NCBI RefSeq assembly: GCF_021502725.1
Contig: NZ_JAKFFS010000001.1
Location: 1,674,001-1,738,000, forward strand
Length of the DNA stretch: 64,000 bases
Direction: 5' to 3'
Source: Dyadobacter sp. CY345
GTDB taxonomy: Bacteria; Bacteroidota; Bacteroidia; Cytophagales; Spirosomataceae
The notes under the pieces are model-generated. The model did no database searches and was not told the DNA's origin. It was given only the letters and a program-made list of their open reading frames with translations. The position numbers and the translations under genes are program-made. Numbering within the stretch: position 1 is the first letter of the stretch; each line of letters opens with the position of its first letter. Of this stretch, positions 10,065 through 19,276 are shown piece after piece.

Positions 10065-12605
10065 TTAGATCACCCTTCCCATAAACGGGTCACTTTGACT
10101 TTCTTTGCCTGTTTCCACGTGTCCGGCAAATCGCTTCTCAAATGACTTGCTTCCTGAAATTTTTACACTGAAATCATACCAGTTGAAGCTTTTTTCAAGA
10201 TTAAGAATAACTATTGAAGACGACGTTTTTTGACTGGCAGCATCCAATACTTTCACCTGTTTCGCAGTCTTATATGCGTTATCAATTATTTCAATCGTTG
10301 TTTTATTGAAAGCCATGTTTTTGAAATGCAATTCGATATTTCCAGTTGGCTTTTTATTTTTATCCAGTTGGTATTTGCACTTTATTTCGATAAGTGGATC
10401 GCTATCGTCGCCAGTAAATTCTCTTAAAAAGCCATTTGGTCCGTAAACGCGTAAATGATAATGCTGATTTTCGAAATTATCGAGCTTGTAAGAATCTTTT
10501 AATGTGTCACCACTTTTGACAGCATAATTCCAGACTTTGACATTCTGGTCCAGATACTTGCCTGGCGCATAAACAGCGAATGGTGCACCAACTGATTTGT
10601 TTCCGAAAATTTCGTTTCCGGATTTTAGAGTTAATTCTATGGAATTTTTATCCAAACTCAGCTTGGCGTCCGCATAAAGCTGGTAGGGAAGCGGACAGGC
10701 TGGCCGTGTTCCTTTTTCCTGCTGAGGCATGAACGGTGAATTGGCAGGATCCTGATTTATCTTCGCAATTTCATCGGGCGATAGCGCTTTATAATTATTT
10801 GGTAAGGCCTTAAACTTTGCTTTGTGAATACCTTCAACAAATTCATCACGCTGGACGAATTCTGGCAAAGCGAGTTTTTCGCCATTGTAAGGTTTGAAAG
10901 TTGACGTCAAATCACCACAGATCGTTCTTCTCCATTCGCTGATATTTGTTTCCTTGATTTGTTTTCCGGATTTGTGGTTAACAAATTTTTCAAGAAACTG
11001 AATGATCGAGGTATGGTCGAATATTTCCGAGCAGACATTTCCACCACGGTTCCACGGCGAAGCGACAACAAGCGGAACTCTGTAACCCAAACCAATCGGG
11101 CTTTCGCGGGATTCTTTTTCCGCTTTTTTCTTCATGTCCTGTTCCAAAGTCACATATTCTACTTTGGAGTCAATTCCTTCGGAGGTTAATCCAGCATCTT
11201 TTTTATAAGGATTAGGCACAACGTATGGTGGAACATGATCAAAATATCCGTCGTTTTCATCATAACATAAAATGAAAATTGTCTTTTTCCAAACTTCCGG
11301 ATCCTTCGTCAGAATGTCCATTACTTCCGATACATACCAGGCCCCATACCAGGGTGAAGTTGGGTGATCAGAAAAGTTTTCAGGTGCTACCAACCAGGAA
11401 ACAGTCGGTAATTTACCTGTTTTCACATCATCCCGGAACTGATGCAAAACGTCACCTTTTGGAAGTTTTGCTTCCCGTTCTGTATCTCCGTCAGTATATT
11501 TAAATGTTGTTACTTCGTGGTAATCTGCATCATTGATATTAGTCGTGAATGCTTTCTGGTGGAGATTTTTCTCACGCTGCGATAATTTTGCATAGTTCTC
11601 AGGATTCCATTCTGCCTGCTCTTTTTTTACAATTTCAAATAAAGCAATTTTCTCTTTTAAAGATTTTTGAGCAGTCTCACTTTCCTTGCCTGTTGCTGGT
11701 AAATTCTTGATTTTAGCTTCCAGGTCAGCAATTTCTTTCGGCAATTTCTCCGATTGAACTTTGAGATGTTTCTGAAAGCCGGTCGAATATCTGACGTGAT
11801 ATTGTGAAAACCATTCAATAGGATTATCCGTGAAATTTGCCAGCCAGGATTCTTCCTCTCCTTCAAATCCCATGGGAAGACTTATCTCATTTTGATATAT
11901 TCTCCATGAAACGCCATGATCTTCCAGCCGTTCAGGGAAAGTCGTCCAATTTGCTTGTTTATCATAATCCACGTTCTCATTCCGCACATTAGCGTATGAT
12001 TCCGGGTCAGCTTTTTCGCGGACAGTACCAGTCCATAAGTAAAGACGATTCGGCGTTGTTCCTGTTAAAGAGGAGCAAAAATTTTGATCACAAACGGTAA
12101 AGGCATCGGCAAGAGCATAATAAAATGGGATATCTTCACGGTTGTAAAAACCTTGTGTCAACGGCATTTTTCTGTAATCTTTATGTCCTGCCTGTTTAGC
12201 GATCAGCCATTTGTCATATTTTCCATCATTGCGCGCGTCCACCTGATTTGTCCAGGAATGTGGGAGAGAACCCATCCAGGTGGCATTAGAATCTTTCATA
12301 TTCAACCGGAAAGGCGTGTAAGTTTCTCCTTCTGAATTTGTTTGCAGCCAAACGAGATTTTTATTTGGTAACGTTATCGCTCGTGGGTCGTTAAACCCTC
12401 TTACGCCACGAAGTGATCCATAACAATGATCGAAAGAACGGTTTTCCTGCATCAGGATCACTACGTGCTCTGCATCCAGATACGTACTTCCTGCTTGCGG
12501 ATCAATGGCTAATGCTCGTTGAATAGAAGGGGGGAGCACACTGAAAAGGCCAGCGCCGCCGGAAAGCATAGCAGCCTTTTTTAAAAATTCTCTTCTTGAA
12601 TCCAT
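10065..12605 (-). CDS. plcC: Phosphocholine-specific phospholipase C, Tat-exported
   Basis: Hydrolyses phosphatidylcholine-type lipids and belongs to the acid-phosphatase/phosphoesterase superfamily (the PlcN/PlcH type, not the zinc PLC of Bacillus). The 846-residue protein begins with a Tat signal, RREFLKKAA followed by a hydrophobic Gly/Ala/Leu stretch ending ALA near residue 33. The catalytic phosphoesterase motif EHVVILMQENRSFDH (about 43-57) follows the signal directly. The C-terminal third contains the beta-rich DUF756 repeats typical of the family, for example around LEIKCKYQLD and YDFSVKISG. Single gene on the minus strand. The symbol is by family resemblance; actual headgroup specificity is not readable. 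Confidence 0.88.
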   Translation of the reverse strand: MDSRREFLKKAAMLSGGAGLFSVLPPSIQRALAIDPQAGSTYLDAEHVVILMQENRSFDHCYGSLRGVRGFNDPRAITLPNKNLVWLQTNSEGETYTPFRLNMKDSNATWMGSLPHSWTNQVDARNDGKYDKWLIAKQAGHKDYRKMPLTQGFYNREDIPFYYALADAFTVCDQNFCSSLTGTTPNRLYLWTGTVREKADPESYANVRNENVDYDKQANWTTFPERLEDHGVSWRIYQNEISLPMGFEGEEESWLANFTDNPIEWFSQYHVRYSTGFQKHLKVQSEKLPKEIADLEAKIKNLPATGKESETAQKSLKEKIALFEIVKKEQAEWNPENYAKLSQREKNLHQKAFTTNINDADYHEVTTFKYTDGDTEREAKLPKGDVLHQFRDDVKTGKLPTVSWLVAPENFSDHPTSPWYGAWYVSEVMDILTKDPEVWKKTIFILCYDENDGYFDHVPPYVVPNPYKKDAGLTSEGIDSKVEYVTLEQDMKKKAEKESRESPIGLGYRVPLVVASPWNRGGNVCSEIFDHTSIIQFLEKFVNHKSGKQIKETNISEWRRTICGDLTSTFKPYNGEKLALPEFVQRDEFVEGIHKAKFKALPNNYKALSPDEIAKINQDPANSPFMPQQEKGTRPACPLPYQLYADAKLSLDKNSIELTLKSGNEIFGNKSVGAPFAVYAPGKYLDQNVKVWNYAVKSGDTLKDSYKLDNFENQHYHLRVYGPNGFLREFTGDDSDPLIEIKCKYQLDKNKKPTGNIELHFKNMAFNKTTIEIIDNAYKTAKQVKVLDAASQKTSSSIVILNLEKSFNWYDFSVKISGSKSFEKRFAGHVETGKESQSDPFMGRVI

Positions 12606-12743
12606 GGTAAAATTTATGGGTTTGGGAGTCCTTTCAGTATTACCTGAAATTTTTGCAAAAGTACCATCGTTTCCGAATACTGCGCTGTTAAATAATGGTT
12701 ATCTTTCTGATAACGAATTGCTGAACAGTTCAGTCAAAAAAAA

Positions 12744-12778
12744 AGCAGCAAACCGGAAGCTTCTTCCAATTTGCTGCT
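12744..12778 (-). terminator. Terminator after DUF937 gene
   Basis: A stem AGCAGCAAA (12744-12752) / TTTGCTGCT (12770-12778) with an additional inner GGAAG/CTTCC pairing, preceded on the plus strand by nine A's, which become a T-run on the minus strand. It separates the DUF937 gene from the phospholipase gene. Confidence 0.85.
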
Positions 12779-12800
12779 CTAAAAATATATATTTTTTTAA

Positions 12801-13427
12801 CTATTTGCCAAAAAGGCATCCAAGCAGTCCTCCAAGATCAAGCCCTTCCTTTTTCTGTTCCGCCTGAGGAGCGGCATTGTTATTTCCACCACCGAAAAAG
12901 CTTCCTCCGATGTTCATAATGTCACTCATATCAAGTTTTCCGTCTGCCATGGCATAACCGATTTGGTTGAAGTCAAAACCAGAACTCGCAGCCGCTGTAC
13001 CAGAAGTATTATCAGCACTGCCTCCCCCAAGTAAACCGCCCAGCACACTGTTGAAATCAAGGCTGTTGTCCCCTGGATTGCTGACTTTGCTGATAAGGCC
13101 GCCAATGACACCAGGAAGCACAGAGGCGACAAGTCCACCAGCTGCGCCGTTACTTAAACCAAATTTTTGAGTGATAGCAGAGATAGCATTTCCTGCGATG
13201 GAAGCGACAATAGGATTGTTCATTAAACCGCCGCCGGTTTCTTTACCCGAAAGCAAACCCATAACGCCCTGCACGTTTCCTGCTTGTGCTTGTTGCTGCA
13301 ACCCGCCGGTGATTGATCCAAGCAAAGTCTGCATTACTTCTGTATTCTGACTATTAGGAATTTCGGGGTTTTGTACGATGGCCTGTTGAGAGTTATCCTG
13401 AATTAGGCCCATAAGTTGGTCAAGCAT
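12801..13427 (-). CDS. DUF937 family protein
   Basis: A 208-residue Gly/Asn/Ala-rich protein with the DUF937 pattern: repeated LLGSITGGL-like and GGLLGGG segments alternating with short amphipathic helices, and a C-terminal GLLGCLFGK. No signal peptide or membrane helix is evident. The family is common in Bacteroidota and Proteobacteria (YidB-related) and has no established biochemical function. It sits alone between the translation operon and the phospholipase gene, with its own terminator. Confidence 0.75.
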   Translation of the reverse strand: MLDQLMGLIQDNSQQAIVQNPEIPNSQNTEVMQTLLGSITGGLQQQAQAGNVQGVMGLLSGKETGGGLMNNPIVASIAGNAISAITQKFGLSNGAAGGLVASVLPGVIGGLISKVSNPGDNSLDFNSVLGGLLGGGSADNTSGTAAASSGFDFNQIGYAMADGKLDMSDIMNIGGSFFGGGNNNAAPQAEQKKEGLDLGGLLGCLFGK

Positions 13428-13500
13428 GATCGGTATATTTAGTTGTATATATCTTTGACTAAAATTCAGCTAAAAGTAACGATACCCCTAAACATAAAAA

Positions 13501-13518
13501 AACCCGCCGAAGCGGGTT
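13501..13518 (-). terminator. Terminator of the thrS-infC-rpmI-rplT operon
   Basis: Stem AACCCGC (13501-13507) / GCGGGTT (13512-13518) with a TTCG tetraloop on the minus strand, followed on that strand by seven T's. It lies 6 bp after the rplT stop and is a textbook intrinsic terminator. Confidence 0.93.
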
Positions 13519-13524
13519 GCTGTT

Positions 13525-13869
13525 TTATTTAACCTGATCAACGATTGCTTTAAATGCATCCGGGTGATTCATTGCCAAATCGGCAAGTACCTTACGATTT
13601 AATTCAATGCCTTGCGCATTGATCTTGCCCATAAGAGCAGAATATGATAATTCGTGTAAACGTGCTCCAGCGTTGATACGTTGGATCCACAATGCGCGGA
13701 AGTTACGTTTCTTTTGTTTACGGCCTTTGTACGCGTATTGCAATCCACGCTCAACGGCGTTTTTTGCTACGGTCCAAACATTTTTACGACGGCCGAAATA
13801 GCCTTTCGCTAATTTTAACACTTTTTTACGTCTTGCGCGTGACGCAACATGATTTACCGAACGTGGCAT
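13525..13869 (-). CDS. rplT: 50S ribosomal protein L20
   Basis: Early-assembly protein of the large ribosomal subunit that binds 23S rRNA. The 114-residue sequence matches the family from its start, [23 protein letters not shown], through the conserved [12 protein letters not shown] and WIQRINA segments to the end. It is the last gene of the operon thrS-infC-rpmI-rplT. In E. coli and Bacillus, L20 represses its own operon by binding the mRNA; whether this happens here is not shown, but see the hairpin between infC and rpmI. Confidence 0.98.
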   Translation of the reverse strand: MPRSVNHVASRARRKKVLKLAKGYFGRRKNVWTVAKNAVERGLQYAYKGRKQKKRNFRALWIQRINAGARLHELSYSALMGKINAQGIELNRKVLADLAMNHPDAFKAIVDQVK

Positions 13870-13977
13870 AATATAAACTGTTTTTGATTGACGGCGCCCG
13901 TCGTGGGACTTTAAGGCCGGCTATCGGGTTGAACAAAAAACCGAAATGGTATTTGGTAATTTTATTGACTTTCGGAA

Positions 13978-14172
13978 TTACTTCCCAAGCAAGGCCAATA
14001 CTTGTTTGTGGTTAGACACATCGATAAGACCTGTTTTAACCAATCCACGCTTACGCTTGTTTGATTTTTTGGTCAGGATGTGACTGTGAAACGCGTGTTT
14101 ACGTTTGATTTTACCAGTACCAGTAAGCGCAAAACGCTTTTTAGCACCAGAATTTGTTTTCATTTTACCCAT
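13978..14172 (-). CDS. rpmI: 50S ribosomal protein L35
   Basis: A 64-residue basic protein of the large ribosomal subunit. [14 protein letters not shown] at the N-terminus and [10 protein letters not shown] in the middle are diagnostic. It is 108 bp upstream of rplT and 207 bp downstream of infC, an unusually wide gap for this operon. Confidence 0.97.
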   Translation of the reverse strand: MGKMKTNSGAKKRFALTGTGKIKRKHAFHSHILTKKSNKRKRGLVKTGLIDVSNHKQVLALLGK

Positions 14173-14240
14173 GGTACAAAAAAATAATAGTTGAAAAAAT
14201 ATAAAACAGCGCGCAAAATTAGTGATTTTCCTCGTAAAAC

Positions 14241-14280
14241 AAAAATCGTGTCAAAGACAAATGTCAGTGACACGATTTTT
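14241..14280 (-). terminator. Terminator-like hairpin between infC and rpmI
   Basis: A perfect 13-bp stem, AAAAATCGTGTCA (14241-14253) with TGACACGATTTTT (14268-14280), 14-nt loop. On the minus-strand transcript the stem ends in TTTTTG then TTTTA, the form of an intrinsic terminator. It sits 99 bp past the infC stop and 68 bp before the rpmI start, so it could reduce read-through into rpmI-rplT or act as an attenuator. Confidence 0.7.
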
Positions 14281-14379
14281 ATTTTGATAAAGAAAATATA
14301 TCTATAAAATTAAGCCAAGCTTTTTGTTGCGCTCTACTAGCTAACCGCCAATCGCTAAAAGCCAAAACCTAAGTAAAAT

Positions 14380-14931
14380 TTATTTTTTCGGAGGCAATGG
14401 AGCCAGAATGATCGTCATTCTTTTTCCTTCCAGTTTCGGTTCCATTTCAACCTTACCATATTCTGTAAGGGCTTCGGAGAATTTATTTAATAAATTAACT
14501 CCTCTTTCTTTGAAAACGATCGTACGACCAACAAAGTGAACGTATGCTTTTACTTTCGAACCTTCTTTTAGGAAATTGATAGCATGTTTAAGCTTAAAGT
14601 CAAAGTCGTGATCGTCAGTATTAGGGCCGAAACGGATCTCCTTAATAACAACTTTCATTGCTTTTGCCTTGATCTCTTTCTGTTTCTTTTTCTGCTCGTA
14701 TTTGAATTTTGAGTAATCAACTACTTTACACACAGGCGGAACAGCCGTCGGTGCGATTTCAACCAGGTCAAGATTCTGTGTTTTTGCGATTGCTCTCGCG
14801 GTATTTATATCTACAACGCCAGCTTCGATGTTCTCGCCAACAAGGCGAACTTCCTTAGCTGTGATACGTTCATTGATTTTATAAGGTTCTTCGACAACTC
14901 TGAAACGTCCACTTGGGGGTCTTAATGCCAT
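14380..14931 (-). CDS. infC: Translation initiation factor IF-3
   Basis: Binds the 30S subunit and controls start-codon selection. The 183-residue protein has the N-terminal domain beginning YKINERITAKEVRLVGENIE, the linker rich in Lys (KKKQKEIKAKAMK), and the C-terminal domain starting VVIKEIRFGPNTDDHDF. It uses an ATG start here, not the AUU known in E. coli, so the E. coli-style autoregulation by start-codon discrimination is not apparent. It lies 106 bp after thrS in the same direction. Confidence 0.97.
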   Translation of the reverse strand: MALRPPSGRFRVVEEPYKINERITAKEVRLVGENIEAGVVDINTARAIAKTQNLDLVEIAPTAVPPVCKVVDYSKFKYEQKKKQKEIKAKAMKVVIKEIRFGPNTDDHDFDFKLKHAINFLKEGSKVKAYVHFVGRTIVFKERGVNLLNKFSEALTEYGKVEMEPKLEGKRMTIILAPLPPKK

Positions 14932-15037
14932 ATTACTTGGTTTGGTGATTTTTATTTTTTAGTTGGAAATCAGAAATTTAACAATGCTGACACAAAAATA
15001 GTGCGTTATTGTGGGAATAATAACAAAAATTGCAAAA

Positions 15038-16984
15038 TCATCCAATTATTTTTGCTTCTTTTTGAAAATAGCTGGCAAATTCTTCAATCGCCATACTTCC
15101 CAAATCGCCTTCTCCTTTTCTGCGGACAGATAACGTGCCTTCTGCGGCTTCTTTTTCTCCAACAATCAGCATGAAAGGAACCTTGGTTACCTCTGCATCA
15201 CGGATCTTGCGACCAATTTTTTCATCACGGTGATCGATGAAACCACGGATATCATGTTCCTGCAATTGCAAAAATACCTGTTCGGCATATTCCGCATACT
15301 TTTCTGAAATTGGTAAAATCGCAATCTGATCAGGCGACAACCATAACGGAAATTGTCCTGCTGAGTTTTCGATCAAAATGGCAATGAAACGTTCCATAGA
15401 GCCAAAAGGCGCGCGGTGGATCATCACTGGTCTGTGCTTCTGATTATCAGAACCGGTATATTCAAGTTCAAAACGCTGCGGAAGCTGATAGTCAACCTGG
15501 ATTGTTCCCAGCTGCCATTTTCTTCCCAAAGCGTCGCGCACCATAAAGTCCAGTTTCGGACCGTAAAATGCTGCCTCGCCAAGTTCTGTAACCGTGCTCA
15601 ATCCACGTTCAGCCGAAGCTTCGATGATCGCACTTTCTGCACGTTCCCAGTCTTCGTCTCTTCCGATATATTTTTGCTTGTCATTTGGATCACGTAAAGA
15701 AATCTGAGCGCTATAATCTTCAAAACCTAATGATTTGAAAACATACAGTACCAGGTCGATCACGCGAATAAATTCCTCTTTTACCTGATCAGGACGACAG
15801 AAAATATGGGCATCATCCTGCGTAAATCCTCGAACACGGGTCAAACCATGCAATTCCCCGCTTTGTTCATAACGATAAACCGTTCCGAATTCCGAGAAAC
15901 GTAAGGGAAGGTCTTTGTAAGAACGAGGGGACGTTTTGTATATCTCGCAGTGATGCGGACAGTTCATCGGCTTCAACAAATATTCTTCTCCCGGATTTGG
16001 TGTTTTAATTGGCTGGAAGGAATCTTTGCCATATTTATCCCAGTGACCGGAAGTAACATATAAATCTTTGCTACCGATATGCGGTGTGACGACCGGCAAA
16101 TAACCTGCTCTTGATTGCGCTTTGCTCAAAAATGCCTGCAAACGTTCACGTAGCATAGCACCTTTTGGAAGCCACAACGGTAAACCCTGACCCACTTTTT
16201 CTGAGAAAGCGAACAATTCAAGTTCTTTTCCCAATTTACGGTGATCGCGTTTTTTTGCTTCTTCCATTAATGTTACATACTCCTCCAATTCTTTTTGTTT
16301 CGGAAAAGTAATCCCGTAAATACGGGTCAACATTTTATTTTCCTGCTTGTTACGCCAGTATGCACCAGCAATATTTGTCAGCTTAATAGCCTTGATAATA
16401 CCAGTATTAGGAATATGCGGTCCACGACAAAGATCTGTAAATGCGCCTTGCTCATAAAGCGTAATCGATCCATCTTCCAAACCGTCAATCAGTTCGAGTT
16501 TATACTCATCACCTTTTTTTGTAAAGAAATCGATCGCGTCCTGCTTGCTGATCGGGATACGCTTGAATTCACTTTTCTGACGTGCCAGTTCAAGCATCTT
16601 TGCTTCAATTTTTGGAAAGTCATCGGACGAAATCGTATTTTCTCCCAAATCAACATCATAATAAAATCCCCTTTCGATCGAAGGACCCGTACCTAATTTA
16701 ACCCCAGGATATAATGCTTCCAACGCTTCCGCCAGTAAGTGGGCAGAAGAATGCCAGAATGTCGATTTTCCATCTTCATCATTCCACGTGAGCAACACGA
16801 CAAGTGAATCATTTTCAATCGCGCGCGTAGGATCCCACACTTCGCCATTTACTTTGGCCGCAATTACATTACGCGCCAGACCTTCACTGATAATCAACGC
16901 GATACCTTGGGCAGTGATGCCTTTTTCGTATTCGCGCACGCTACCATCGGGCAGGGTTATTTTAATTAGAGACTCGTCTTTCAT
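15038..16984 (-). CDS. thrS: Threonine--tRNA ligase
   Basis: Charges tRNA-Thr. The 648-residue protein has the full domain set: N-terminal TGS domain (residues 1-66), the editing domain with HSSAH at 78-82 and the downstream zinc-like site, the class II catalytic core with [15 protein letters not shown] (motif 2) and the [11 protein letters not shown] motif 3, and the C-terminal anticodon-binding domain. First gene of the conserved thrS-infC-rpmI-rplT cluster. No T-box or structured leader is obvious in the 38 bp between it and the upstream TPR gene. Confidence 0.98.
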   Translation of the reverse strand: MKDESLIKITLPDGSVREYEKGITAQGIALIISEGLARNVIAAKVNGEVWDPTRAIENDSLVVLLTWNDEDGKSTFWHSSAHLLAEALEALYPGVKLGTGPSIERGFYYDVDLGENTISSDDFPKIEAKMLELARQKSEFKRIPISKQDAIDFFTKKGDEYKLELIDGLEDGSITLYEQGAFTDLCRGPHIPNTGIIKAIKLTNIAGAYWRNKQENKMLTRIYGITFPKQKELEEYVTLMEEAKKRDHRKLGKELELFAFSEKVGQGLPLWLPKGAMLRERLQAFLSKAQSRAGYLPVVTPHIGSKDLYVTSGHWDKYGKDSFQPIKTPNPGEEYLLKPMNCPHHCEIYKTSPRSYKDLPLRFSEFGTVYRYEQSGELHGLTRVRGFTQDDAHIFCRPDQVKEEFIRVIDLVLYVFKSLGFEDYSAQISLRDPNDKQKYIGRDEDWERAESAIIEASAERGLSTVTELGEAAFYGPKLDFMVRDALGRKWQLGTIQVDYQLPQRFELEYTGSDNQKHRPVMIHRAPFGSMERFIAILIENSAGQFPLWLSPDQIAILPISEKYAEYAEQVFLQLQEHDIRGFIDHRDEKIGRKIRDAEVTKVPFMLIVGEKEAAEGTLSVRRKGEGDLGSMAIEEFASYFQKEAKIIG

Positions 16985-17022
16985 TCAAAAAAATAATTCT
17001 ATTACTCTTAATTCTTACAAAT

Positions 17023-18228
17023 CTATTGAATTTTAGCATTGCGAGAGGAATCAATTCTCATATTTATGGTTCCCCGAGGTTTAATCATATCAATTTTAAC
17101 GCGCGTCGTATCGAGCGTTTTAAAATCTGGCTCACTATTTTCATCCGCATAAAACGATGGATACATCCGCCCGTTTTCTCTTTGTCTTATACGCCACAAA
17201 CCGTAGACCGACATTTGATCAGCCGGGTTTATCTCGGTCTCGTAGGTGAAATATTCCTTCGCTTTGATATCATTCCCCAGTTTTTCATAACAAAAAGCGA
17301 TCAGATAATTAATTTGGGGATGTTTAGTGTTAACTTTCTGCAATTGCTGAAAGGCTAGTAAAGCACTGTAATATCCCCTCAGTTTTATCTCCAAAGCCCC
17401 GATCTGAAAAAAAGCGTCACCAAATTTAGGGTTCAGTGTTGTCGCTTTTCGGTAATTAACAATGGCAGTATCAAGTACGGACAGGTTTTTATAAATTTCT
17501 CCCCGTTGAAAATAAAGCTCCGCATTGTTTGGGAAACGTTTTAATCCGCGGTTGTTAAATGCAAGCGCATTGCCATAATCTTTTAGCTTCAAATGAATCA
17601 TCGTACTTTGCTGATAAGCCCTGACAAGCCTTGGGTTCATCGCAATTGCATTGTTAAGATTTGCTAAACTAGCCAGAGAATCACCTTGTCTGGCTAGCAA
17701 CATTCCTTTCACATAATATGCAGAGCCATCATAAGGAGCCATTTTCATCGCCTGGTTTAAATAGGCGCCGGCTTCACGAAAGCGGTTTTTTACCTGAAAG
17801 ATATCGGCCATCAATACATATAAATCCGGCGTGTTCTGCTGTAATGCTTCTGCGCGTTCAGCATCTTCCAAAGCGTTGTCTATCGCTCCCAATTCACGAT
17901 TGATCTTTCCGCGTAAAAGAAAATATTCCGCAACATTATCCTTCTCATTAATTGCCTCGTTGATGTCGGCCATCGCCTCGGTGTATTGCTCGCGGTCAAA
18001 ATAGATCTTGGATCTTTTGAAATAATTTAAATCGACGTCGATATTTCGGTAGATCAGGTCTGAAAGCGAATTCACTGCATCAATTTGCCATTGCGCTTTC
18101 GATTTTTTGGTAGTAGGAGGTATGCGGGTCGCGTTCCTGGCATCACTTTGACATGATTGTAACATGCCGCTAAATATGAATAAAGCGAAAATTAACAACA
18201 AGTTTAATGAAAAGTGACTTTTTCTCAT
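17023..18228 (-). CDS. TPR-repeat lipoprotein
   Basis: A 401-residue envelope protein. The signal ends in a lipobox (GMLQSC, Cys about residue 26). From about residue 60 to 330 it is a chain of tetratricopeptide repeats, recognisable by the pattern of A-x3-Y/L-x-A-x8-P (for example AYLNQAMKMAPYDGSAYYVKG and YRKATTLNPKFGDAFFQIG, cut to their cores). The C-terminus is polar and lacks repeats. TPR lipoproteins usually scaffold protein complexes; the partner is unknown. It ends 38 bp before thrS on the same strand, so some read-through is possible. Confidence 0.8.
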   Translation of the reverse strand: MRKSHFSLNLLLIFALFIFSGMLQSCQSDARNATRIPPTTKKSKAQWQIDAVNSLSDLIYRNIDVDLNYFKRSKIYFDREQYTEAMADINEAINEKDNVAEYFLLRGKINRELGAIDNALEDAERAEALQQNTPDLYVLMADIFQVKNRFREAGAYLNQAMKMAPYDGSAYYVKGMLLARQGDSLASLANLNNAIAMNPRLVRAYQQSTMIHLKLKDYGNALAFNNRGLKRFPNNAELYFQRGEIYKNLSVLDTAIVNYRKATTLNPKFGDAFFQIGALEIKLRGYYSALLAFQQLQKVNTKHPQINYLIAFCYEKLGNDIKAKEYFTYETEINPADQMSVYGLWRIRQRENGRMYPSFYADENSEPDFKTLDTTRVKIDMIKPRGTINMRIDSSRNAKIQ

Positions 18229-18303
18229 GCAAAAATATTCTCCTTCAACAGAAGAACGCGAACCGTCAAAAAATAATTTATCTGCAAAACCGGAAACAGT
18301 ATG

Positions 18304-19191
18304 TTAATTTTTTTGATCTGAAAAACGGGAGAAAACGCCAAGTGGTAACTTTTTACCAAATGAATCAGGGATAAACAACTCCCCGAACTCATGATTTGTT
18401 TGATCTCCAAAATGTGCTTTGATAAGGTTTTCAAGAATAAGTGCTGAAAAACCCAGTGAATATAAATTGATAATAAAAAAGAAATTTTCTTTCTTCAACA
18501 ATAAAGCACAAAGTCTTAAAATTTCATTCAGATTCTCCTCTAAAAGCCATTTTTCGCCATCGGGTCCGCGGCCATACGCGGGCGGATCCAGAATAATTCC
18601 ATTATACTGATTCCCACGACGAACTTCGCGGTTTACAAATTTCAGAGCATCTTCTACAACCCAGCGAATATTATCCAATCCGCTTAATTCCATATTTTCC
18701 CTCGACCAGTTAATGACCTGTTTCACTGAATCGACATGCGTAACATCCGCGCCGGAGGCCTTGGCAGCCAGGGAAGCAAGGCCAGTATAGGCGAACAAGT
18801 TTAAAACATTAGGTTTGTCCTCAGGAATTTGTTTTACCTTTTTGGCAATATAATCCCAGTTTGTGGCCTGCTCAGGAAAAACACCAACGTGCTTGAAAGA
18901 GGATAATGCCAGCTTTGCACGAAGATGAAGGGAGCCGGACCTATATTGCATTACCCAACGCTCAGGCATATCGTCTTTTACGATCCACTGTCCTTTTTCC
19001 TGAGAGTTTTTATCACGCTTGAATACAGAATTTGATTTGTCCGCCCACTCTTTTTCTGTCATGGATTTGTCCCAGATTGCCTGAGGTTCAGGACGGGAAA
19101 GAATATATGGTCCAAAACGTTCCAGTTTTTCAAATCCGCCGCTATCAATTAATTGATATTCTGTATGTTGTTCTGGTGAAAGAAGTATCAC
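18304..19191 (-). CDS. Class I SAM-dependent methyltransferase (RlmI-like)
   Basis: A 295-residue Rossmann-fold methyltransferase. The SAM-binding motif I is NLFAYTGLASLAA (near residue 130), the acidic motif II is HVDSVKQ, and the catalytic-site motif is ILDPPAYGRGPDG. The DPPAYGRG form is that of 23S rRNA cytosine-5 methyltransferases related to RlmI/RlmK, but the PUA domain of RlmI is absent, so the RNA target is uncertain. The start is a GTG at 19191 followed by ILLSPEQHTEYQLIDSGG, a conserved-looking N-terminus. It lies upstream of the TPR gene on the same strand, 75 bp away. Confidence 0.82.
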   Translation of the reverse strand: MILLSPEQHTEYQLIDSGGFEKLERFGPYILSRPEPQAIWDKSMTEKEWADKSNSVFKRDKNSQEKGQWIVKDDMPERWVMQYRSGSLHLRAKLALSSFKHVGVFPEQATNWDYIAKKVKQIPEDKPNVLNLFAYTGLASLAAKASGADVTHVDSVKQVINWSRENMELSGLDNIRWVVEDALKFVNREVRRGNQYNGIILDPPAYGRGPDGEKWLLEENLNEILRLCALLLKKENFFFIINLYSLGFSALILENLIKAHFGDQTNHEFGELFIPDSFGKKLPLGVFSRFSDQKN

Positions 19192-19194
19192 TTT

Positions 19195-19229
19195 TTAATG
19201 GTTAAATATTAATGGTTAATTGTTAATGG
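19195..19229. repeat. Short direct repeat TTAATGGTTAA
   Basis: TTAATGGTTAA occurs at 19195-19205 and again at 19209-19219, followed by a partial copy TTAATGG at 19223-19229. It sits directly upstream of the methyltransferase start in an 85-bp gap. It could be a simple-sequence expansion or a binding site; nothing further can be said. Confidence 0.55.
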
Positions 19230-19276
19230 CTTTGATTTCGACTATTCTAATGTTAAGAAAAGCTAATCGCCAATAA

